DNA of 64,000 nucleotides from an uncultured bacterium (GTDB taxonomy: Bacteria; Atribacterota; Atribacteria; Atribacterales; Caldatribacteriaceae). Under the pieces are notes generated by a model, which saw only the letters and a program-made list of their open reading frames with translations, did no database searches and was not told where the DNA came from. Shown one piece after another: positions 16,482 through 24,667 of the stretch. The stretch's first letter is position 1, and each line of letters begins with the position of its first letter. The position numbers and the translations under genes were made by a program. Location of the stretch: assembly GCA_937139415.1 (NCBI GenBank), contig CAKZPS010000007.1:1-64000 (forward strand), written 5' to 3'.

Positions 16482-17494
16482 TTATCGTTTTGAAAAGTGG
16501 TGCGACTCCTCAGGAAGTAGAAGAAGTTGTGAGGAGATTGAAGCGCTTTGGATTTGGTGTACACATCTCTCAAGGAACCGAACGTACCGTAATCGGAGCG
16601 ATCGGAGATGAGCGGGGAGTCAACTTAGAAGAAAAAATCGGTGTTTTACCTTTTGTAGAAAGGGTAATTCCCATCCTCACCCCCTATAAGCTGACCAGTC
16701 GGGAATTTCGAGAACAAGATACGGTGGTGAGGGTTGGAGATGTGGAAATCGGTCCCGGTAGATTTGTGGTCATTGCCGGACCATGTGCGGTTGAATCGGA
16801 AGAGCAAGTTTTGGAGACCGCCTTTCAGGTGAAAGAAGCAGGGGGGAAGATTCTGCGGGGTGGTGCCTTCAAACCTCGCACCTCTCCTTATAGTTTCCAA
16901 GGGTTGGGAGAGGAGGGGTTAAGAATTTTGGCCAAGGCTCGCGAAGTGACTGGATTACCGATTGTGACCGAAGCATTGGGGATTGAAGAACTACCTTTGG
17001 TTGCCGAGTATGCCGATATGATTCAAATCGGTGCGCGGAACATGCAAAATTTTCGCCTCTTAGAGGCGGTAGGAAAATTACGCAAACCGGTGCTCCTCAA
17101 ACGAGGCATGATGAATACCATTGATGAAATGCTCATGTCCGCAGAATACATTCTCGCTCAGGGTAACTACCAGGTGGTTCTCTGTGAACGTGGCATCCGA
17201 ACCTTTGAGCCAGCGACACGCAATACCTTGGATTTGAGTTGCGTACCCTTGGTAAAGAGGAAGAGTCATCTCCCCATTTTTGTGGATCCCAGCCATGGTA
17301 CGGGGAGGAGTGACTTGGTTCATGCCATGAGTATAGCGTCGGTAGCGGTCGGCGCTGATGGACTTTTGGTGGAAGTGCATCCCAACCCTGTGGAAGCCCT
17401 TTCCGATGGTCCACAATCTATTACTCCCACGGCTTTTTCTCGACTCATTCAAGATTTGCGGCGCTTTGCTCCTCTTGTGGGAAAGGAGATATAG
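16478..17494 (+). CDS. aroF: 3-deoxy-7-phosphoheptulonate synthase (type I beta)
   Basis: Condenses PEP and erythrose 4-phosphate, the first step of the shikimate pathway. An N-terminal ferredoxin-like regulatory domain (about residues 1-70), as in the Thermotoga enzyme, precedes the barrel. Barrel motifs are VIAGPCAVES near 91, GGAFKPRTSPYSFQG near 118, IQIGARNMQNF near 173 and VDPSHGTGRSDL near 267. The N-terminal domain in relatives mediates feedback by Tyr/Phe. The ATG overlaps rlmN by 4 nt; a longer frame exists but has no ribosome site. tyrA begins 3 nt after the stop. Confidence 0.95.
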   Translation: MIIVLKSGATPQEVEEVVRRLKRFGFGVHISQGTERTVIGAIGDERGVNLEEKIGVLPFVERVIPILTPYKLTSREFREQDTVVRVGDVEIGPGRFVVIAGPCAVESEEQVLETAFQVKEAGGKILRGGAFKPRTSPYSFQGLGEEGLRILAKAREVTGLPIVTEALGIEELPLVAEYADMIQIGARNMQNFRLLEAVGKLRKPVLLKRGMMNTIDEMLMSAEYILAQGNYQVVLCERGIRTFEPATRNTLDLSCVPLVKRKSHLPIFVDPSHGTGRSDLVHAMSIASVAVGADGLLVEVHPNPVEALSDGPQSITPTAFSRLIQDLRRFAPLVGKEI

Positions 17495-17497
17495 AAT

Positions 17498-18010
17498 GTG
17501 GAGAAATTCACCATCGCCATTGTCGGATTAGGTTTGATCGGAGGTTCATTAGGCTTCGATTTATCACGGTGGTCAAAAAAGGCTGTAATCAGGGGATATG
17601 ATGTCAAAGAGGAAGCACTGTCGGTGGCCCGGAAGCGTGGAGCCATCGATCTCGCTTTGCCGCTTGAGGAGGCAGTGCGCGGAGCGGATCTCGTGTTCAT
17701 CGCTACTCCGGTGAGAGCCATTCCCCAGGTTTTCTCTCGATTGAGACCTTTCCTTTCCGGTGATAGTGTGGTCTTTGACTTAGGGAGTGTGAAGGAGTGG
17801 GTTTTTCGTGCTGTCAGTCGTGATACCCTTCCTTGGGAATACGTCGGTTTTCACCCTATGGGAGGAAAAGAAAAGGGAGGTATTGAGCGAGCGCAGCGAG
17901 GATTGTTTACCGGAGTCCCGATTTTGGTTTCTCCACCCCATTTGAGCGAAAGAGCGCGGAGTTTGGTAGGTGAAATTGCCGAGGTTTTAGGGGGGCAAGT
18001 TTTTTTTTGA
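17498..18010 (+). CDS. tyrA: prephenate dehydrogenase, N-terminal part (frameshifted)
   Basis: TyrA oxidatively decarboxylates prephenate to 4-hydroxyphenylpyruvate for tyrosine. This frame holds the NAD-binding Rossmann fold: VGLGLIGGSLGFDL near residue 8, FIATPVRAIPQV near 67, and GFHPMGGKEKGG near 117. It stops at TGA 18008-18010, directly after nine T residues (18000-18008). The rest of the protein continues in the -1 frame from 18007. Adding one T, or a -1 ribosomal slip on the T run, would give one protein of about 280 residues, the family's usual size. Confidence 0.88.
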   Translation: MEKFTIAIVGLGLIGGSLGFDLSRWSKKAVIRGYDVKEEALSVARKRGAIDLALPLEEAVRGADLVFIATPVRAIPQVFSRLRPFLSGDSVVFDLGSVKEWVFRAVSRDTLPWEYVGFHPMGGKEKGGIERAQRGLFTGVPILVSPPHLSERARSLVGEIAEVLGGQVFF

Positions 18011-18339
18011 CCTCTGGCGAACACGATGAAGTATGTGCAGTCGTAAGCCACCTCCCTCATCTTTTGGCCAATGTATACTTAGAAGCCTTTTTTGCGCAAC
18101 GCAAAGATCGCGCTTCCTTAGGAGGTTCTTCTTTTCGTGATTGGATGCGCATTGCGGGGTCCTGTCCGGAGGTGTGGATGGATATTTTTTGGACGAATCG
18201 CCACAATCTTATCCGGGGGATACACGAGTTACAGGATGTATTGGAAAAGATTACGCAATTTTTGGAGAACGGAGATGAGCAAGCGCTGTATGGTTTTCTC
18301 ACCAGGGTATCCCGATTGAAGGAGGATTTGCAGAAATGA
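18007..18339 (+). CDS. tyrA: prephenate dehydrogenase, C-terminal part (frameshifted)
   Basis: This is the helical C-terminal dimerisation and substrate domain of TyrA: EHDEVCAVVSHLPHLLANVY near its beginning matches the conserved H-x-x-x-x...SHLPH segment. TTG 18007 is the first possible start but has no ribosome site, so it is more likely expressed as a fusion by frameshifting or transcript slippage at the T9 run, or the break is a sequencing or real mutation. Its stop overlaps the aroC ATG by 4 nt, so the operon structure is intact. Confidence 0.85.
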   Translation: MTSGEHDEVCAVVSHLPHLLANVYLEAFFAQRKDRASLGGSSFRDWMRIAGSCPEVWMDIFWTNRHNLIRGIHELQDVLEKITQFLENGDEQALYGFLTRVSRLKEDLQK

Positions 18340-19511
18340 AACTTGAGTTCCGGACTGCCGGAGAGTCTCATGGACCGGGAATGATGGTAATCATCGATGG
18401 GCTCCCGGCCGGTTTAACCATTGATGTAGAATTCATTCACGAAGAGTTACGCCGGCGCCGAGGTGGGGTAGGGAGGAGTCCCCGCATGGAATGGGAGACA
18501 GACCAGGTGGAAATCATCGGGGGAGTGCGGTGGAAGAAAACCTTAGGGAGTCCGCTCGCTTTCTTCATTCCCAACCGCGACTACGAGAACTGGACCGCCC
18601 TCATGGATCCCCTGGGTGAGGTTCCTCCTCGGTATGAAGAGATTACCGTCCCTCGTCCGGGACATGCAGATCTCTCGGGTATGGTCAAGTATCGTTTTAC
18701 CGATATTCGTAATGTGATCGAACGGGCCAGTGCTCGGGAAACGGTGGCGCGGTGCGTAGCCGGGGCAGTGGCGAAACTGTTCCTCGCCCATTTCGGGGTG
18801 ACCGTGGGAGGATTTGTAGAGAGTATTGGTCCTGTGGTGATTGGGGGAGAAGAAGATTGGCACACCAAGATTATGCGGGCTCGTCGGTCACCGCTTGGGA
18901 TTTTTGACCCTGCTAAAGAAGAGGAGGTCATGGAAATAATCACCAAGGTGAGAGATGAGGGTGATACCTTGGGCGGACGATTTGTAGTCGCGGCTTTAGG
19001 GGTTGTCCCTGGTTTAGGAAGTTATGTCCGGCCAGAAACCCGCTTAGATGCCTCTTTGGGGTTCTACCTCCTCAGTATCCCCGGTATCAAAGGAGTGGAA
19101 ATCGGAGAAGGTTTCCGTTCCGCTTTCCTCCGGGGAAGTGAATTCCACGACGAAATTGTCTACGATCCTACCCGTGCTCCTTTCCCTTTCCTGCGCAGAA
19201 CCAATCGCGGTGGGGGGATAGAGGGGGGTATATCCAACGGAGAAACGGTATGGATTCGTTGTTCTATGAAACCCATTCCCACCCTGCGGCGAGGATTACA
19301 TACCGTCGATGTACGTTCTAAGGAAGTGGTGCAAGCCCGATATGAACGTTCCGACGTGTGTGCGGTGCCTCGAGCTTTGGTAGTTGGTGAAGCAATGGTG
19401 GCCTGGGTGTTGGCGTGTAGCTATCGTGAGAAATTCGGTGGTGATTCCTTGTCTGAGACGTTGGCAAGCTTTTCCGATTATCTTACCTATTTAGAGAATT
19501 GGAAGAAATGA
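18336..19511 (+). CDS. aroC: chorismate synthase
   Basis: Converts EPSP to chorismate using reduced FMN, the last common step to aromatic amino acids. GESHGPGMMVIIDGLPAG at residue 8, RPGHADLSGMVKY near 108, RNVIERASARETVARCVAGA near 125 and a C-terminal RSDVCAVPRALVVGEAM are family signatures. At 391 residues it is full length. The ATG overlaps the tyrA stop. The other shikimate genes (aroB, aroE, aroK, aroA) are not in this window. Confidence 0.96.
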   Translation: MKLEFRTAGESHGPGMMVIIDGLPAGLTIDVEFIHEELRRRRGGVGRSPRMEWETDQVEIIGGVRWKKTLGSPLAFFIPNRDYENWTALMDPLGEVPPRYEEITVPRPGHADLSGMVKYRFTDIRNVIERASARETVARCVAGAVAKLFLAHFGVTVGGFVESIGPVVIGGEEDWHTKIMRARRSPLGIFDPAKEEEVMEIITKVRDEGDTLGGRFVVAALGVVPGLGSYVRPETRLDASLGFYLLSIPGIKGVEIGEGFRSAFLRGSEFHDEIVYDPTRAPFPFLRRTNRGGGIEGGISNGETVWIRCSMKPIPTLRRGLHTVDVRSKEVVQARYERSDVCAVPRALVVGEAMVAWVLACSYREKFGGDSLSETLASFSDYLTYLENWKK

Positions 19512-19526
19512 GGCGAACAAATTCAC

Positions 19527-20642
19527 ATGAAAATACCACTCAGCGTACCTTGTCTTGGAGAGGTGGAGAAACAAGCAGTCCTTGAGGTTTTAGATTCGGG
19601 AATGTTGGCGCGGGGAAAGCAGGTAGAAGCTTTTGAGGAGGAGTTTGCTCATTACCTTGGTAGGAAAGAAGCAGTGGCTACGAATAGCGGCACTTCGGCT
19701 CTTTTTGTCGCTTTGAAAGCCTTGGGAGTCCAGGAAGGCGACAAAGTCATCACCACACCGTTTACTTTTGTTGCCACGGCGAGTAGTATCCTCCACTGTG
19801 GGGCACTTCCTGTTTTTTGTGATGTTGACGAGCGAACGTGCAATATCGATCCGGAAAAACTTGAGGCAACGCTGAAGAAAGAGAAGGGAGTCAAGGGGGT
19901 GATCATTGTTCACCTCTATGGAGTACCGTGTGCTATGGATGACATCCTGACCCTCAAGGAGAAGTACCGATTTTTCCTTTTAGAAGACTGTGCTCAAGCG
20001 CACGGTGCTTCGTATAAGGGGAAAAAAGTGGGAAGTTTCGGAGAGATGGGTGCTTTTAGTTTTTACCCGACCAAAAACATGACCACCGGCGAAGGCGGCA
20101 TGGTGGTGACTAATGATCGTGTCTTAGCGGAAAAGTGTCATATGCTCATCAGTCACGGGAGTAAAAGGCGCTATTACCATGAAATTTTGGGGTATAATTT
20201 TCGAATGACGGATATTGCGGCGGCCATCGGGCGGGTACAACTCAAGAAGTTAGATCAATTGAATGAACGGAGACGAAAACATGCCGATTTTTATAATCGG
20301 GTTCTCTCCCCGTTAGAGGATTTTCTTGTAACTCCTTGGGTACCCCAAGAAGCGGTTGCAGTATTTCACCAGTACACCTTAAAAATTTTGCGCTACCGAG
20401 ATGAATTACTTGCCTTTCTGCGTGAGCAGGGAATTGCCTGCGAGATCTACTATCCGGTTCCTCTCCACAAGCAGCCCTTTTTACAAGGCATGATGGACGA
20501 AGTTTCCTTGCCAGTTGCAGAATGCCTGGCAAATAGGGTATTATCAATACCGGTACATCCTCTCCTCCGGGAGGATGAACGACAAACGGTTGTGGATTCG
20601 ATTCGCAAGTTCTTTGACGAGGAGAGTCTCCGTTGTAGGTGA
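19527..20642 (+). CDS. DegT/DnrJ/EryC1 family sugar aminotransferase
   Basis: A PLP-dependent aminotransferase of the group that aminates keto sugars on nucleotides. The PLP motifs are visible: TNSGTSALFVALKALG near residue 50, EDCAQAHGASYKGKKVG near 155, and the Schiff-base Lys in SFYPTKNMTTGEGG near 185. Length (371) is normal. It lies between aroC and a Gfo/Idh/MocA dehydrogenase, a pairing seen in 3-amino sugar synthesis (dehydrogenase makes the 3-keto sugar, DegT protein aminates it). The exact substrate is not readable. Confidence 0.88.
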   Translation: MKIPLSVPCLGEVEKQAVLEVLDSGMLARGKQVEAFEEEFAHYLGRKEAVATNSGTSALFVALKALGVQEGDKVITTPFTFVATASSILHCGALPVFCDVDERTCNIDPEKLEATLKKEKGVKGVIIVHLYGVPCAMDDILTLKEKYRFFLLEDCAQAHGASYKGKKVGSFGEMGAFSFYPTKNMTTGEGGMVVTNDRVLAEKCHMLISHGSKRRYYHEILGYNFRMTDIAAAIGRVQLKKLDQLNERRRKHADFYNRVLSPLEDFLVTPWVPQEAVAVFHQYTLKILRYRDELLAFLREQGIACEIYYPVPLHKQPFLQGMMDEVSLPVAECLANRVLSIPVHPLLREDERQTVVDSIRKFFDEESLRCR

Positions 20643-20648
20643 GATAGG

Positions 20649-21602
20649 GTGAGTTTAGTTCGCGTTGGTGTGGTAGGAGTTGGTTACTTAGGACAACATC
20701 ACGCTCGTATTTATGCGGAAATTCCCGAAGTAGAGCTGGTCGGGGTAGTTGATATTAACCGCGAGAGAGCAAGAGAAATTGCAGAACGCTATAACACCAC
20801 TCCCTACTTTGATTATCGGGAGCTCTTTGGGAAAGTTGACGCAGTGAGTATTGTGGTTCCTACGGTATTACATCGGGCGATTGCCGGTCATTTCATTGAG
20901 GCTGGGGTCAATATCCTCATTGAGAAGCCGGTCACCACGAATCTCGAAGAAGCGAAAGAATTGATGGAAATGGCCAACCGTAAGCGGGTTATTCTCCAAG
21001 TTGGCCACATCGAGCGATTTAACTCGGCAGTAGTAGAGCTCTCTAAGATCGTTGACCGTCCTATCTTTATCGATTGTTGCCGTATGGGTCCTTATGTCAA
21101 TCGGAACAACGACGTAGGGGTGGTTTTGGACCTCATGATTCACGATATCGATGTGGTGATGAGTATCGTGAAGAACAAGGTGGTGAAAGTGAGTGCCTTT
21201 GGGTATCCGGTGTTTTCGCGCCAAGAGGATATCGCCAATACCCAGCTCCTCTTTGCCAACGGTTGTATCGCCAATCTTACGGCTAGTCGGGTAACCCGCA
21301 AAAAGATTCGCCGGATGGAGATCACCCAAATCGGTTCCTTCATCTCCATCGATTACTTAGAGCAAGAATTGGCGGTGTACAAAAAGACCTCTGCGGTGAC
21401 GCCGCAGGTCCTCATGGAAAAGCCGATCATTCAAAAAGGCGAACCTTTGCGATTAGAATTAGAACATTTTGTGCGCTGTGTCCGTAACGGAGAAAAGCCT
21501 CTTGTGGGATTAGAAGAAGGGAAGAATGCGTTAGAAATTGCGTTGATGATTCTTGAAGAAATGCGACGAAATCAAGGTGATCGTTTTGGAGAAAAGCTAT
21601 GA
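20649..21602 (+). CDS. Gfo/Idh/MocA family NAD(P)-dependent oxidoreductase
   Basis: An N-terminal Rossmann fold with VGVGYLGQHHARIYAEI near residue 9 is followed by the family motif IEKPVTTNLEEA near 96 and the GHIERFNSAV segment near 122. The C-terminal alpha/beta domain carries the DLMIHDIDVVMSI pattern near 162. At 317 residues it is typical. It probably oxidises a sugar (possibly a UDP-sugar at C3) ahead of the DegT aminotransferase upstream; this is inferred from gene pairing. The GTG start is 7 nt after the aminotransferase. Confidence 0.85.
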   Translation: MSLVRVGVVGVGYLGQHHARIYAEIPEVELVGVVDINRERAREIAERYNTTPYFDYRELFGKVDAVSIVVPTVLHRAIAGHFIEAGVNILIEKPVTTNLEEAKELMEMANRKRVILQVGHIERFNSAVVELSKIVDRPIFIDCCRMGPYVNRNNDVGVVLDLMIHDIDVVMSIVKNKVVKVSAFGYPVFSRQEDIANTQLLFANGCIANLTASRVTRKKIRRMEITQIGSFISIDYLEQELAVYKKTSAVTPQVLMEKPIIQKGEPLRLELEHFVRCVRNGEKPLVGLEEGKNALEIALMILEEMRRNQGDRFGEKL

Positions 21603-22980
21603 TGTCATCATCATTGGAGCCGGTCCCGCCGGTATCTTTACCGCTTTGGAATTGGCTGAATACAGCGACTTCCAGGTTTTAGTCATCGATCGGGGGAGGA
21701 ACATTGAGTATCGGCATTGTCCGGCGCGGGAGGATAACCGGATCTGCAAGAAGTGTTCTCCTTGCTCTCTTCTCTGTGGATGGGGTGGGGCAGGCGCGTT
21801 CAGTGACGGAAAGCTCACCCTCTCTCAGGAAGTGGGAGGACAGTTGGGGAGATACCTCCGCGAAGAAGAATTCGCTTCTCTTTTAGGGTATGTCGATTCG
21901 ATCTACGTTCGTTTCGGTGGAGAGACTTCGGTCTACGGTGAGGATGTCGAACGAGTTGAAGAATTGCGCAAAAAGGCGGAAATGGCCGAGCTCATCCTCG
22001 TGCCTTCTCGGGTAAGGCATTTGGGGACCGATCGCTGTCGGGATATTCTGCAAAACATGTTTGCATACTTACAGTCCAAGGTGGAAATCGCTACTTCTCT
22101 TGAAGCGAAAGAAATCCTCGTCGAGAATGGAAGAGCTCGGGGAATACGTTTATCCGACGGGAGCACCATTCGGAGCTCTTTCATGGTGGTCGCTCCGGGA
22201 AGAGTGGGTGCGGAGTGGTTGCGGAAGGAATGTCTGCGCTTAGGGTTACCGTTAGCGAAGAATCCGGTGGATTTGGGTGTACGAGTAGAAGTTCCTGCCT
22301 CGATCATGGAAGCTTTCACCAATGTTATGTACGAGCTCAAGCTTCTCTACTATTCGCATACCTTTGACGATCGGGTACGAACTTTCTGCATGTGTCCCCA
22401 TGGAGAGGTGGTAACGGAGTATAACGATGGGATTATTACCGTGAATGGGCATAGCTACGAGAACAAAGCTACCTCAAACACCAATTTTGCCATTTTGGTG
22501 AGTACCCATTTTACCGAACCGTTTAAAGAGCCCATTGCCTATGGACGATACGTTGCCCATCTTGCCAACATGCTGAGTGGTGGGGTTATCGTACAGCGTT
22601 TAAAAGACCTACAATTAGGTCGTCGTTCCACTCCTGAACGTATCGGTAAATCGGTGGTAAAGCCTACCCTCTCTGGTGCCAGTCCCGGCGACTTGAGTTT
22701 CGTCCTCCCCTATCGTTTTCTCCAGGATATTTTGGAAATGCTTACCGCCTTAGATCGCTTCATTCCGGGTATCAATTCGCCTCATACTCTCCTCTACGGA
22801 GTGGAGGTAAAATTCTACTCCTCACGGGTGCAACTTAAGGATAACCTGGAGAGCACCATCCAGAATCTTTTTCTGGCCGGTGATGGTGCGGGGATTACAC
22901 GGGGTTTGATTCAGGCTTCTCTATCGGGAGTGATTGTTGCTCGAAGTATCATGGAACGAGTGGGGAGTGTAAGAGTATGA
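21553..22980 (+). CDS. NAD(P)/FAD-dependent oxidoreductase (COG2509-like)
   Basis: An FAD enzyme of unknown substrate. The dinucleotide-binding DVIIIGAGPAGIFTALELAEY lies at the N-terminus. A Cys-rich segment, CPAREDNRICKKCSPCSLLCGWGGAGAF near residue 57, is typical of this uncharacterised group, and the C-terminal LFLAGDGAGITRGLIQASLSG closes the FAD fold. The start is unsure: TTG 21553 or GTG 21577, both inside the previous gene. Its 3' end overlaps surE by 4 nt. Its place between sugar genes and repair genes does not reveal a function. Confidence 0.8.
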   Translation: MKKCDEIKVIVLEKSYDVIIIGAGPAGIFTALELAEYSDFQVLVIDRGRNIEYRHCPAREDNRICKKCSPCSLLCGWGGAGAFSDGKLTLSQEVGGQLGRYLREEEFASLLGYVDSIYVRFGGETSVYGEDVERVEELRKKAEMAELILVPSRVRHLGTDRCRDILQNMFAYLQSKVEIATSLEAKEILVENGRARGIRLSDGSTIRSSFMVVAPGRVGAEWLRKECLRLGLPLAKNPVDLGVRVEVPASIMEAFTNVMYELKLLYYSHTFDDRVRTFCMCPHGEVVTEYNDGIITVNGHSYENKATSNTNFAILVSTHFTEPFKEPIAYGRYVAHLANMLSGGVIVQRLKDLQLGRRSTPERIGKSVVKPTLSGASPGDLSFVLPYRFLQDILEMLTALDRFIPGINSPHTLLYGVEVKFYSSRVQLKDNLESTIQNLFLAGDGAGITRGLIQASLSGVIVARSIMERVGSVRV

Positions 22981-23750
22981 AAAAAATTTTGATTACTAAC
23001 GATGATGGTTTTGATAGTCCAGGGATTCGTTCTTTGGTTTGTGCCTTTTCTCAGGTGGCGGAAGTGATTTTGGTGGCACCCATTGATGAAAAGAGCTGTT
23101 CCAGTCACAGTATCACTGCCCGTCGTCCTTTGGGAGTGAAAGAAGTAGAAATAGAGGGAATCAAAGGATATGCGGTTGAAGGGACTCCGGCCGATACCGT
23201 GATCTTGGGTTTGGACCTCTTTGAACACCTTCCGGTTGAGTTTGTGGTGTCCGGAATTAACCGTGGGCCGAATTTGGGTTTCGATGTCTTTTATTCGGGA
23301 ACGGTGGCGGCAGCCATGGAAGCGGCTATGTCTGGAGTTCCCTCCATGGCAGTTTCTCTGGTTTTGAACGGGTATGAAAACTACGACGTAGCGGCGAAGG
23401 TAGCGGTAGAAGTTTGGCGACTCTTTCGAGGTGTATTACAACGGGAGCGGAAAGTAGTACTCAACGTGAATGTCCCCGACGTCCGTAAGGAGAAGGATCT
23501 CGCCGGCTGGAGTATTACCGAGCTCGGTGATCGGTTCTATTTTACCCGGGTGAGAGAAATAGAACGGAATGGCGAGGGATGGCGGAGATTTGTGTTCGAA
23601 GAAGAAAAGCGTGATTTGGCACTCCTTGAGCAATCTGATTTCCAAGCGGTACGGAATGCTCGGGTCTCTATAACCCCTCTTCGTCCTAATTTGACCGATT
23701 ATTTCTTGCATAAAGAGTTAACGCATCTTCTCAAAGAGGAGCGGAGATGA
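22977..23750 (+). CDS. surE: 5'/3'-nucleotidase SurE
   Basis: SurE is a metal-dependent nucleoside monophosphate phosphatase tied to stationary-phase survival. The metal-binding ILITNDDGFDSPGI lies at the N-terminus, with SSHSITARRPL near residue 41 and VSGINRGPNLGFDVFYSGTVAAAMEA near 90. Length 257 is normal. The ATG overlaps the FAD protein stop by 4 nt, and acyP follows with another 4-nt overlap. SurE near pcm is a classic pairing. Confidence 0.95.
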   Translation: MKKILITNDDGFDSPGIRSLVCAFSQVAEVILVAPIDEKSCSSHSITARRPLGVKEVEIEGIKGYAVEGTPADTVILGLDLFEHLPVEFVVSGINRGPNLGFDVFYSGTVAAAMEAAMSGVPSMAVSLVLNGYENYDVAAKVAVEVWRLFRGVLQRERKVVLNVNVPDVRKEKDLAGWSITELGDRFYFTRVREIERNGEGWRRFVFEEEKRDLALLEQSDFQAVRNARVSITPLRPNLTDYFLHKELTHLLKEERR

Positions 23751-24028
23751 GTGAGTGGGTTCAAGGACGGCTGATCTTGCGAGGAAGAGTGCAAGGGGTG
23801 GGATATCGTTACTTCGTACTGCGCAAGGCGCAAGAGTTTGAAGTAACCGGTGTGGTTCGTAACCTCCCCTCGGGTGAGGTGGAAGTCGTTGCGGAGGGAA
23901 GACGAGAAGAAATTGAGCGTTTTTTTGAGGAAGTGAAACAAGGACCGGTGAGTGCTTACGTCAGCTCGGCGAAAGAGGAATGGTTTCCTTTTAGTGGATT
24001 GTATCATGATTTTAGGGTGGGATACTAA
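23747..24028 (+). CDS. acyP: acylphosphatase
   Basis: Hydrolyses acyl phosphates. The 93-residue protein has the catalytic loop GRVQGVGYRYFVLRKA near residue 11 (Arg that binds phosphate) and the catalytic Asn in VVRNLPSGEVEVVAEG near 40. It overlaps surE by 4 nt and the next gene begins directly after its stop. Confidence 0.94.
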   Translation: MSEWVQGRLILRGRVQGVGYRYFVLRKAQEFEVTGVVRNLPSGEVEVVAEGRREEIERFFEEVKQGPVSAYVSSAKEEWFPFSGLYHDFRVGY

Positions 24029-24667
24029 GTGTTAGGGGAGCGTGATTGGGAGATTGAGCGCCGAGAGATGGTGGAAAAACAGATCATCCGGCGCGGGATA
24101 AAAAACATTCGGGTCATCGAAGCATTCTTGAAAGTTCCTCGCCATCTCTTTGTCCCTCCCGAATATCAGAGTATGGCTTATAGTGATTCTCCTCTTCCCA
24201 TCGGCGAAGGGCAAACTATTTCGCAGCCGTATATCGTTGCTCTCATGCTGGAGCTTTTGGACGTTCAGTCGGAAGACCGAATTCTTGAGATCGGCACAGG
24301 ATCAGGATACCAAACGGCTCTCTTAGCCGAGTTGGGGAAAGAAGTGTATAGTATCGAACGCATTGCTCTGCTCTCGGAAATCGCTCAAGAGCGTCTCTGG
24401 GAGTTACAGTATGTTCACGTTTTGTGTGTGGTCGGTGACGGAAGTAAAGGACTTCCCCAGTTTGCTCCTTATGAAAAGATCATCGTAAGTGCTTGTTCTT
24501 CGAAAATTTACCCCTCTTGGGTGGAACAATTGGAAGAAGGAGGGATTATCGTCCTCCCCTTGGAAGAAAACATGGGGCAGAATTTGATACGCGGCACAAA
24601 GCATGAAGCACGACTCTCTCTTGAAAACTATGGAGGCTGTATTTTCGTTCCCCTCATCGAGGATTAG
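24029..24667 (+). CDS. pcm: protein-L-isoaspartate O-methyltransferase
   Basis: Pcm methylates isoaspartyl residues that arise as proteins age, starting their repair; this matters more at high temperature. PRHLFVPPEYQSMAYSDSPLPIGEGQTISQP (about residues 37-67, ending in the substrate loop) and the SAM site LEIGTGSGYQTALLAELG near 88 are diagnostic. Length is 212. The GTG start follows acyP without a gap. The final 14 bp overlap the symporter gene on the other strand. Confidence 0.94.
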   Translation: MLGERDWEIERREMVEKQIIRRGIKNIRVIEAFLKVPRHLFVPPEYQSMAYSDSPLPIGEGQTISQPYIVALMLELLDVQSEDRILEIGTGSGYQTALLAELGKEVYSIERIALLSEIAQERLWELQYVHVLCVVGDGSKGLPQFAPYEKIIVSACSSKIYPSWVEQLEEGGIIVLPLEENMGQNLIRGTKHEARLSLENYGGCIFVPLIED

